A DNA stretch of 46,970 nt from JAZDKP01 sp043802925 (GTDB lineage Bacteria > Fibrobacterota > OXYB2-FULL-49-7 > JAEUSG01). The translations under genes and the position numbers were made by a program. This document shows, in pieces, positions 33,101-45,100 of the stretch. The stretch is from NCBI GenBank assembly GCA_043802925.1, contig JAZDKP010000255.1, positions 1 through 46,970 of the forward strand, written 5' to 3'. Every line of letters starts with the position of its first letter. Position 1 is the first letter of the stretch. The notes beneath the pieces were generated by a model, which saw nothing but the letters and a program-made list of their open reading frames with translations, was not told the origin of the DNA and did not search any database.

Positions 33101-36100
33101 GATTCCAACGGGCAGACGGCCGTTTCCAACCCGTCGGCCAAGCAGATGCAGGTCACGGCTCTGAATGGCGATGATTCCTTGGTCGTCATCGCAAAGCACA
33201 CCGATGGATATGCCCATGCGGTCAACTGCACCTCGGCAGCGCATTATGTGAAACCCTATACGCCACCCATGCCCTCGGTAGATTTCCTGACAGTGAACTC
33301 TGTTAACGCCGCGGTGAACAAACATTCCAGCGAGGTTGCGGGACTGTCCTATGCCATTCAGGTAGACTCCTCGGGAACCACCTGGTGGGTCCAGAGCGCC
33401 ACGGGCCTGCGCGGTGCCTCGGCGGACTGGAACACCATAGCAGGGTGGGGGAACAAGACGGTCGGCGGGCTCTCCACGCCTGTTTCACAGTACCTGTTCC
33501 GCACACGCAGTCGGAACCTCTATAATACCAGTATGCTCTCCAACCTGTCGCCGGCAACGGCGCCGGCCATGCCCGCGCCAAAACTCTTTGACACCACGGG
33601 CAACGGCAACGCGCTCCAGGCCGCGCAGCGCGCGGATGCCAGCGATACCGTGGCCTGCTTCTATCAACTTGTTGATGTGGAAGCCGCGTTTGACACGGTC
33701 ACGGTCCAGTATCGCAACGGCGCATCGGGTACCTGGACAGACATGACCCATACGGCCGGCGATTTGGGAGTCGTGGCGGCAACGGATTCTTCGATCCACC
33801 ATCCGGTTCGGTGGCATGTTACGGGCCAGCTCGGGACCGCATTTGAGAGCGATACGGTCCAGCTGCGCATCATCACCAAGAACAATCTCGATAAGTGTGA
33901 TACGCTCGTCATGGGCGCCGCGAACCTTGTTGTTGACACCAAAGCGCCCGTGCCGTCCTCGCCACTCGTTTACACGACCGGTAATCCGTCCGCGGACACT
34001 GCTGGAATCCGCATTGACGGCGCTTTCACCGAGTCCCATCCCGGCTCCAATACTTTTTCCTACAAGCTGAACAACAGCGCCTATGTTCCGGCCACGGGCC
34101 AGGCCAGTGTGGCCGACCCGGCAGCGCTGTTGATTACAGTGGCACTCGACGGTAACGACAGCCTGAATGCCATCAAACTGTCGCACACGGACGCATACGG
34201 CCACACGGCCTATTACGAAAGCACCACGGTCAAATACGTCAAGCCCTACCAACCCCCCGTGGTGGCCGTGGGGAATCCCGGGTTGAGCACGCTTGAGATT
34301 ACCGCGAATACCCATGCCAGCGAAGCGGCGGGGCTGGATTATGCCGTCCAGATTGATTCAGCCGCAACGACCGGGTGGGTGCAGGCCGATGGGAGCAGGG
34401 GCGGAGTGGAAGTGTGGCAGCCCCTTGCTTCCTGGGGCGCGAAAACAGTGACAGGGCTGTCGGAGGGGACCCGATACCTTTTCCGAAGCAAGTCACGCAA
34501 CCCGAACAATATCGCGACCCAGAGCGATTGGTCCGCGCCGGATTCGGGCTTGACGCTGTCATCCGGGGCTGTTTATATGACCCTCAACGCCACGCCCGGT
34601 ACGCATGTTGCCAATCAGTGGACCGTGGGCGGCGCCACCGAAGGCGACGACCAGGCCGCGCCCGGGGGGACGGCCTCCTATACCACACTGGCCAATCAAT
34701 CACTGGTTGTGAATATCGATGACCCGATACGTTCAGGGACCGTTGATTCCATACGGGTGAGCTGTCTGCTGAAATCCAGCGTCAACCTTTCGGGCACGCA
34801 GGATGGCGTCGAAATCCGAATCCGCACCCACAATCTCGCGTACACGGACACGGTCATTGATGAGGTTGCCACGAGCTATACTTATTACACATTCACATGG
34901 GTGAACAATCCGAATACCGGAGCGGCTTGGACCTGGGGTGAAATCGATTCCCTGCAGGCGGGCGCCATCGCCAAGGCGACCAACCCTTCATCCCTCGACA
35001 CCCTTTTCGCCGACCATGTTCGCATCAGGCTATTCTATACCCCCGGGACGGGCGGTCCCGACTCCGGCATGATCCTTCCGGCGGTTGCCGGTACAGGGGA
35101 AGGCAATGTCTGGTCAAACGGCGGAGCCACGGTCGGTGATGACGCTTTGGCCATCGGCGGTACGGAAGCTACGGTTACTACGATTACGCAACTGCTGTCA
35201 GTCCCCATACGTGATACGACATCTTATGGCTCAATCGATTCCGTGCGGGTGCGGGTTTATGCCAAAAGCGATGCTGCTAACAAAACCATTCGTCCTGCGC
35301 TACGCATCGGCGGAGTTTCATACGAATCCGGTTCCAACCAGACCCTTACGACCGAGTATGCTTTTTACACCTATACCTGGGCGCTGAATCCGGCTACCTC
35401 ATCCGCTTGGACCTGGAGCAACATCAACGTTCTCGAAGCCGGTTGCGTTACCCATACAATCGCCAATTACTTTGCCGATTACGTGGGGCTGAATGTGTTT
35501 TACCGCTACCAGAACCAGGCCCCGCGGCTCTACGACACACTGGGTGTGGGCACCACACTGCAGGCGGCTCAGCGCACGGATGCCAGCGACACGGTGGACG
35601 TCTGGTACCGGTTGCGTGACGTGGACAATTCCGCGGACACGGTCTCCATCGACTACCGGAACGGTGTTTCCGGGGATTGGACCGCGCTGACCCATATGGC
35701 GGGTGATTCCGGGGCCGTTTTCGCCGCTGATTCTACGACAAAACGTAGAATCCGCTGGCACGCAGCCGGCCAGTTGCTTACCTCGTTTGAAAGCGACAGC
35801 GTCCAGTTGCGCATCATTGCCAAAGATACAGGAAGCCTTCGGGACACGCTTGTCATGGCTTCTGCGAACCTTATGGTTGACACCCGAGCGCCGGTTGTAG
35901 CGACGGCTGTGACACTGACCGCAGGCCACCCGAATGCTGATTCTACGGGAATTCGTATTGATGGTGCATTCACGGAAACGCATCCTGCCAGCAACACCTA
36001 TTATTACAAGCACAATGGTTCATCCTACAATTCCGTGGCCGGTAATAACGCAGCCGACCCTGCACCCGTATTTGTCACGCTTGCGCTCAACGGTGACGAC

Positions 36101-39100
36101 AGCATTGACGCCATCAAGCTGGTCCACACGGACCCGTTCGGCCATGTCACGACGAGTGAAAACACAACGGCCCAGTATGTCGTTCCCAAGCGCCCGGATG
36201 CGCCGTGGGTCGGGAACGCCACTGGGAGCTCCATCGACGTGGCCATCGATAGCACCAATGATGAAGCGGCCGGGCTCGAATACGCGGTCCAGGTTGATTC
36301 CCTCGGGACACTCTGGTGGATTCAGAACACGGGCGCTTCCGCTGTGCGTGGGGCTAGCGCTGCCTGGTTCACAGTACCCTCATGGGATACCACCACGCTG
36401 ACCGGACTCGGGACGCCGCTCGGGGACTTCAGTTTCAAGGTCAAGTCGCGCAACAAGAACAAGAATACGGTCGAAAGCCCACTCGGTAATCCGGGCAGCG
36501 TGGGGAATACCCCGCCCGTGCTGGAAGGCTGGGATGAAGCGTCGAATATCTATGCTGAACAGAAGGGAGACGGCAGCGGTAAGGTCGAAGTGCATTATGA
36601 AGTGGGCGATGTCGGCCAGGATAGCGTTGTCATGTCGGTCGAATATTACAACGGCGCAACCTGGGCGGCTTGCACTAACCTTTCGGGCGATACGGGCAAA
36701 GTGAAGGTGAGCGACACCCTGCACCGCACCATTGAATGGGACGCCAAAACGCAGGTCGGCAACGATATTGAATATAGCAATTACAACCTGCGCCTTATCG
36801 CCTATGATGGCCAGGCATCTAACAACCGCGATACACTCGACCGCGGGGCCAACACCTTAGTCATTGACACCAAGGTGCCGACGGTTGGGACTATTGTCAT
36901 TACCGACCGAGTCGGAAAGACCGCTGATTCCACACCCACGCTTACTTTTTCATCCACCGGTGCGGACAGCATGCGCTTTGCGGGTACTGAAGCTGCGCTT
37001 TCAGGAGCGGCCTTCACGTCTTATGCGGCCTCATACGCCGCATATAACATGATAAGCGGGCCGGGCTGCAGCGGGGGAGATGGGCTCAAGAGAATCTGGG
37101 TCGAGTATCAGGATCACTATGGCAACCGTCAAACGGGCCATGCATACGACAGCACAATTTTTGACGGTACTCCGCCCTCTAATGCGATGACGCTTGTTGC
37201 GGATGATATTTTCCCCACGGACTCGGTCATTGTCACCTGGAACCCCGGGGCCATCACCGACGGTGACGCGGACAGTATCGGCATCTGGTACCGGCCCACG
37301 GATTTCCCGGATTCAGCCTATGATCCCAATGCCACACTTGGCGGAGTTTACTATAAGACCGTAAGCAAGGACACCCTGACCGGATTCCATCCCGGCCTCT
37401 ATTATTTCATTCTTACTGTGCGCGATACGCTGGGCAACTGGGCGGATACGCTTGCCACAGCCATGACAACCGTGCTGGTGCCATACATACGCGACATCAA
37501 TGGCTCAACGGACAATGGCAGCAGCAGCGGATGGACGGGCGGCGGTGCATCGTTGGGTGACGGCGCGTCCGCGGTCGGCGGTACGATTGACAGCGCCGGG
37601 CCTGTGATAGGGCAGTTGCTTGATGTGCCGTTGCAGGACCCCACCGGCGCCACGGGAAGCATCGATTCTATCCGGTTGGATGTATATGCAAAGGCAAGCG
37701 GTACAAATAAAAAGTTTCGGGTTGCCTTGCGTGTCGGTGGCGTAACCTATGAAGATGGCGGCGCTTCGGATCAGACACTGACTACATCATACGCTTATTA
37801 CACTTGGTGGTGGGCCAAGAACCCGGCGACCAATCAAATGTGGACCTGGAGCGATTTGAACGATCTTGAAGCGGGCTGCGTGACGAAATCCGGGGGTTCG
37901 GGTTTCTCCTATTACGCGGACCATGTGCGCGTACGAATCCTTCACAATCCGCTGCCCGATAATGATATGACGCTGACCGCCAGCCAGTTTGTGCCCACTT
38001 CGGTCAAACTGACCTGGAATCCCTCCACGGTTGACTCCATCATCGCGGACAGCACGGCCATCTGGTACAAGACCACGGGTTATCCTGACAGCGCCTATGA
38101 CGGCGCTGCCACCAAGGCCAGCGCATACGGCATGCTGGTCACAGCGGACACGATCACCGGCCTCACTGCCAACACCAAGTACTACTTCGGCCTCACAGCG
38201 CGGAACGTCAAGGGCGACTGGGCCGCGATAACGGCTAATTCCAGGGACACGATTACCCTGAACGCGCCGCCGGTGCTTGAAGGCTGGGACGAGGCCGCCG
38301 ATATTGCGGTGGTCCAGAAGACCGACGGTTCCGGGGACGTCACCATCGATTACGAAGTGGATGACCCGCACCAGTCGCAGGTGATTGTGACCGCGCAGTA
38401 TTATAACGGCAGCGTGTGGCAAGACATTCCCGATGCACGCCTGTCCGGGGACAAGGGAACCATGACGGTCAGCGCTACCACGCACCGGACCATCACCTGG
38501 GACGTGGACACGCACCTGGGCGCAATCGAGGCTTCCAATTACAACGTGCGGCTCATTGCCGACGACAGCCAGGAATTCCTGAACACGGACACGCTCGCGC
38601 TTGCGGCTAACAACCTCGTCATCGACACCAAGGCGCCTGTTGTCGCCACGGCCATCACCTACACCGCAGGCCATCCAAGCGCGGACTCCACGCTCATCCG
38701 CCTCGACGGCGCATTCACGGAAGCGAACCCTGGCGCCAATACCTACTATTATAAGCTCAATGGCGGCGCTTACCAGTCCGCAGCGGGTGATGCCAATGTT
38801 TCGGATCCGGCCGCGCTGGCCATCGCGCTCGCCCTCACGGGCAGGGACAGCCTCGACGCCGTCAAACTGGTGCATACGGATGACTATGGCAATATCATGA
38901 CCTCTGAAAATACGACGGTGCGCTATACGAAACCCAAACGGCCGGACAAGCCGGTGTTAACAGGCGCTGCGATTACAACGATCAATGTGGCCGTCGACAG
39001 CGCCAATGACGAGGCAGCCGGGCTGGAATATGCCATTCAGGTCGATTCCGCGGGAACGCTGCTTTGGGTGCAGGCGGGCGGTGCGCTCGGCGCCTCTGCG

Positions 39101-42100
39101 GCGTGGGACACGGTGACGGGGTGGGGGACCCAGACCGTGACCGGGCTGGCGGAGGGAACCAAATATTATTTCCGTGTAAAGTCACGGCATTATTACAACA
39201 ATACCATTGAAAGTGATTTTGGGGCCGTGGACTCCATTACAACCCAGCCGGTAACCGTGGCGTGGACGGGTTCGGTCGATGCGGATTGGGGCAATGCCTC
39301 CAACTGGAGCCCGGCTTTTGTTCCGGTTGCCGCAACGAATGTGGTGTTTAACAGCGGTTCCAATAACTGCCTTGCCGCCTCGGATATCACCGCCAAGACC
39401 CTGACAATGACCGCCGCTTATTCCGGTACGCTGGATATCGCAACCCATACGCTGGCCCTTACGGACAGCCTCGCCGTTGAGGGTGGAACGTTGACCGCGG
39501 TCAATGGAAATCTCGATGTCAACGGCGCTGTGAGCCTCAGCAACGGTGTATTTACCGCGCCCGCAGCCGGAAACTTTACCGTGGCCGGAAGTTGGACCAA
39601 AACGGGCGGCACTTTCACCCATTCGTCCGGGACCACGACATTCGACGGGCATACACCCGGTAAAACAATCAGCACGGGGGGTACTTCCTTCCATCATGTC
39701 ATTTTTAACGGCACAAGTTCCTGGTCGGTGTCCCCGAACCTGACCGTGGCCGGAAAAGCCGTTTTCACGGCTGGCACGGTGACGCTGACGGCCATAACCG
39801 ATACCTTGAAGGTTACGGATAGTCTTGTTGTTAACGGCGGCACATTCAATGCGGCAAGCGGAACGATTAATGCGGACGGCGACGTCGTTATTTCCGCGGG
39901 CACGTTCAGTGGGCCCAGCGCCGCAAGCCAGAAGTTCTGGGTGGGCGGTAACTGGAACAAGACCGGAGGAACCTACAATAGCGGCGCCTCCGGCCTGGTG
40001 ACCTTTGACGCCGCAGCCACCGGAAAAACATTCAATCCGGGCGGGGCCTCTTTTAAAAATGTTTATTTCAGCAAAACGGGCGGCGGTTGGACCCTCACTG
40101 GCACGTTAACCGCAACCACATCAGTTTATGCGGTGGCCGGAACCTTGAATTTAGGCTCCGGCCTGACGCACACGGTAGGCACCTTTGGCTGCGGTGGCAC
40201 CGGAGCCGTTGATTTCGGGAGCTCAACGCTGCGAGTCACCAGCACCATCGCGAACTTCAGCGGGCTTCAGGGCGTGACCGCTTCGACCGGCACGCTTGAA
40301 TTCACGGCCGCGGCTTCGACACAGACTTTTACTCCAAAATCGGGCGCCACGTTCCCACTTGTGGTCCACAGCGGTGCGGGCACGTTGAAGCTGGCCACGA
40401 ACAAATTATTCTGCAAGGGATTCAGCCAGACCGCGGGAAGACTCGAACTCAACGGCAAAGACATCGAAGTGAACAATGGGGGTGACTTTTCAATCACGAA
40501 CGGGACCGCGCTTTCGGTCATTAACGCCGATACCAGCCTTGGCGGCCGGACCATCACGGTAGCCGGAAACGCCGTGTTCAACGGCCAAAGCGGGAACCTG
40601 CTGACGCTCAACCCCACCATCGGCTGGACAGCGGTTGTGACGGGCAACCTGAACGCCTCCTATGCCAATATCATGAATGCAACGGCGTCAGGTTCAAAAG
40701 GCGTTGCCTCCAATTGCATCAACAGCGGCGGGAATACGGGCTGGATATTCGGCCTGGCCATTTACGATACCAGTCTGGCTGAACTGGACCTGCCTGCCTC
40801 ACAACGAAGTGACGGGAGTGACACGGTCGATGTCTTCTACCAGATGTTTGATGTCGCGGGCACTGAAGATACGGTCAATGCAGAGTACCGGAACGGCCTG
40901 TCGGGTTCCTGGTCGGCACTGACCAACATGATTGGGGATACGGGTGTTGTGTCAGGGGCTGATTCCTCCTTGCACCGGAATATCCGCTGGCACGCGTTAG
41001 GCCAACTCGGCGGCGCGTTCAAGAGCGACAGCCTTCAGTTGCGGTTATATGCCCGATGCCGGGCAGGGGAGTACGATACGTTGGCCATGGCTTCGGCAAA
41101 TCTGAGGGTTGGCCCAAATTCCAAGCCGGAACTGTATGACACCAACGGAACGGGTTCCCTGCAAACGGCCCAGCGGCGTAATAATACGGACACGGTGGAT
41201 GTCTGGTACCAGTTACTGGATTCGGATGACAATAGCAACAGCATCACCGTTCAATACCGCAACGGGCTTTCCGGCATATGGACGACACTGACCAACACGT
41301 TCGGCAACGTCGGCTCAGTCACGGCATCCGATTCGTCGGTGCACCGGCTTGTCCGGTGGTGGGCCCGTGGGCAACTGGGTACGGCGTTTGAGAGTGATAG
41401 CGTTCAGCTTCGGATTATCGCGGATGATTCGCATAATGGTTTTGATACGCTGATGATGGCTGCCGCAAACCTGAGGCTGGACACAAAGGCCCCGGACAAT
41501 GTGACCGGCCTGGCTTCCAACGCGCTGTCCGAATGGGATATCGACCTTGACTGGACACCTTCCGTCTCCACAGACGCAGACTCCGTGATGATCCGTTACC
41601 GCACGGATGGTACGTACCCGACAGGCCCTGCCAACGGAACACTGGTTTCGCTCAACGCCGCCTCCGTGGTTTCCGATACCTTCACCGGCGCGGTTCCCAG
41701 TACAACCTACAAACTGGCGCTCTTCCTACGGGATTCACTCGGCCATTGGAATTCCGGCGCCTTTATCACGCAAATCACGCCCTCTGAAAATTACGCGACC
41801 TGGGCCCACTCCGAACGGCTCTACCTCAACACCACGGCCCAGGGAGCGCCCACGGCCAATGTTGTAGGCAATTTCCCGGTCCTTGTGCGGCTTAACAGCG
41901 GGAACTTCAACTTCAACCAGGCGAAAGCTCTGGGGCAGGACGTCCGGTTCGCGACCTCCGCTGGAACGCCGTTGGCTTATTCGATTGAACGGTGGGACAG
42001 CGTGCCCGGCCTTGCCTCGGTCTGGGTGCTGGTCACCACCGTTCTGCCCAACAACGGAGGGCAGTATATTAATATGTATTGGGGCCGGCCGCTGGCATCG

Positions 42101-45100
42101 GACAAGAGTTCAAGCCCCACTGTTTTTGCCCCGGCCAACGGATTTGCGGGGGTCTGGCACCTGAGCGAGGTCCCGCCCGATGATGTTCCGGGACATATGG
42201 ATGCGACGGGTGGCGGGTATGCCGGAACACCCCGCAATTTTGAGGCGGGCCCTGGTCATACGCATGCGCTGGGCATGGCGGGTTTGGCCGATAGCCTGGA
42301 TGGAAATGGTGATTTTATCGACCTGGGGCTTAACAAGAGTATCTTGAGAAACAAGAATGCGATGGTGCTTTCCGCCTGGGTCAATCCGGACGCCCTTGGC
42401 AATCAGTATGAAATCGTCTCCGTTTCCGTCAGTGGCGCGCCGACCACCTCTTCCCGCGCCTGTCTTGCCATCCAGTCTTCGGGCCGGCTTTCATCCCGTG
42501 CCCGCGCCCCGGACGCCAACCAGCTGACGCTTTTAAATACGGCCGCGGCCTGTGTCACGGCCGGCCAGTGGCAGCATGTCCTTGTTTCCATCAGCGTTCC
42601 CGCGGACAAGGCGGTCTTTTATTACAACGGCCAGCCCGTGGATTCCGGGACATTCGCCTTTGCAAACGGTGCCACGGACAATACCGTCTCCGCCAACTGC
42701 GCCCTTGGTAGTGACGACGACGGCGGGGGCGGTTATTACAAAGGCGTTCTTGATGAGCCGCGCATTGAAACCACGCTTCGTACCCCGGACTGGATCCGGC
42801 TCTGTTATGAAAACCAGAAACTGAATGATGCGCTCATCACTTATCCGCCGGAGGTCTTTGACACCAATGGTTCCGTGGCAACGCTTCAGGCCCAAGAGCG
42901 GCTTTTGGGGAACGATACCGTGGATGTCTGGTACCAGGTCAAAGACCGTGATAGCGGGAACGTGGCGGTTGCCGCTGAATACCGCAACGGCGCCGGCGGT
43001 GCCTGGTCCACCCTGACGAATGCGACCGGCAATATCGGTACAATGGCCGCGTTCGATTCCACCCTGCACCGGAAGATCCGGTGGAACGCTGTGGGCCAGC
43101 TGGGCGCATCTTTTGAAAGCGACAGCATCCAACTGCGTGTCATCGCCACGGATCCCCAGAGTTTTTCCGACACGCTGACGCAGGCTTCGGCGGACCTGAT
43201 GCTGGATCTCAAGGCCCCGGCGGGACTCGGCGGCTTTTCCGGAAGCGGTTCCACGGCCAATTCAATTTCCATGGCCTGGTCGGCCGCCACCGAACCCCAT
43301 TTTAGCCATTACGAAGTCTGGTACGGCGCTTCGGCTTCCGAAGTGGCTTCGCGCAATGGCGCCGCAAAGCAGTGGACCGCTGCAGACGATGCCAACCTGG
43401 CGAATGCGGCCACGGCAACCACGACCATCACCGGCCTCAAGGCCACGACGAAATATTATGTTAAACTCTGGGCCACGGACAATTATAACAATGAGTCCAC
43501 CGCGGCCCTGGACAGCGTCACCACTCAGACCACCCCGGCGCCCGTGGTCACGGGGTGGGACCCGGAACCCGCTTCAGTAGCGGTTCAGGTGGATTCGCAC
43601 CGTGTGCGAATCGGCTACGAGGTCTATGATGTCGATGACCCGAATGTGACCGTGTCGCTTCAGTACCGGCTTGCCGGGGGTGGCTGGCAGGCGCTGGCCG
43701 CCAATATCACGGGTGACCACGGGACGGTCGCCGCTTCTTTGACGGACAACGATACGGTTGTCTGGGATGTTTATACCGCGCTGGGTTCCGGCGTCGATAC
43801 CTCCTGTGAAGTTCGCGTTATCGCTGAAGACGCGGCATTGAACCGTGACACTTCCGTGTCGGCAACCTTCTCCATCGATACCCGTGCGCCCCGGGGGATG
43901 GCCTCCTTCACCGCCCCTGATTCCAGCTATAACAGCATCACGTTGACCTGGACGCCGGTTTCGGATGAATCCCATTTCAGCCGGTATGACATCTGGTACG
44001 GCACCAGCCTGGCGGACGTCCAGTCCCGGAGCGGCAATGCTTTGCGGTGGGACACGGCAAGCGATCCCGGTTTGAAAACAAAGGCAACGGGCGCCACGAC
44101 CCTTGTCGGGCTGGATGCCAATACCCGTTACTATGTCAAACTATGGGCCTATGATTCCTGGGGGTATCAGGACACGCTGGGTGCCTTCACCCGGGCGACA
44201 TTGTTTCCATCGTTCAGCAAGCAGTTGGACGCTTCCAACGACGGGTACATTTACGGATATGTCACCGGCACCAATTACGGCGGCGGCGACAGCCTGAAAG
44301 TGAATGCGGTCAATGCCGCGGGAGGTATTCTCCGCTCTCTTATCCGGTTCGGCAGCCTGACCGACAGCGTTCCGGCCGGCGCCACCGTAGATTCGGCAAA
44401 ACTGGTGCTGTATTCCATCCGCAAGGATTTTACGGACAATACCATGGTTTACCGGTTGCTCAAGAACTGGTCCGAATACGAAGCGACCTGGACGAATTAC
44501 AGGGACATCCCCACCTGGACGGCCGCAGGCGCGGCAGCCACGGTTGCCAATGGGGCGGCCGTGGATGACGCGGGTTGGGACCGCTGTGTGACGCAGGAGG
44601 CCATCTTTACACATAATACGGTGAATCAACCCTATCTGCTGAATGTTTCAACCGCCGTGCGTAGCTGGGTGCGCGGTGCCTGGCACAATTACGGGCTGCT
44701 CATCAAGGGCAGCAATGAGACGATCGTCGCCAGCCATCAGAATGCCTTTGGCTCCAGGGAAAATCCTTCGCCGGCCAAGCGTCCGTATCTTTTGGTTTGG
44801 TATCGTTACATGCCCCCGGTTGTCACCGGACCGAACGACGGGTTACTGGCCGATGCGATGCAGATTTACGGGCAAAACAATGTGCGAATCAGCTACGAAG
44901 TGGATGACGAAGGGGAGGACTCGGTCACTATGTCCGTCCAGTACCGAAAGGCGGGCGGGACCTGGGGTAACGCCACCAACGTAACGGGCAAGACCGGCAA
45001 AGTGGAGACCCATGCCACGAATAAGGACACCGCTCTCTGGGATGCACGGACGCAGTTGGGCGCGAATATCGACACCTTGTACCAGGTCCGTGTCATCGCC

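Larger units (their letters stand above)
28390..44200 (+). repeat. scattered fibronectin type III modules
   Basis: About ten FN3-like modules with core patterns L-x-W and Y-x[FV]K[IV]xAxD. Approximate spans: 28390-28700, 29060-29385, 30285-30600, 30960-31270, 31810-32130, 37180-37470, 37960-38260, 41500-41770, 43215-43540, 43890-44200. Most follow a D-T-[KR]-x-P linker. A sub-group carries a conserved HYEIWYG-x-E...W(D)-x-D...TTxTGL core, for example HFSKYQVWIG, HHYEIWWG, NHYEIWYG, SHYEVWYG and SRYDIWYG. Confidence 0.75.

Noticed and set aside
36842..36860. Apparent in-frame TAG (frameshift) in the giant gene
   Set aside because: It came from a miscounted base at 36841. Re-reading from 35041 through 38640 gives a continuous frame.
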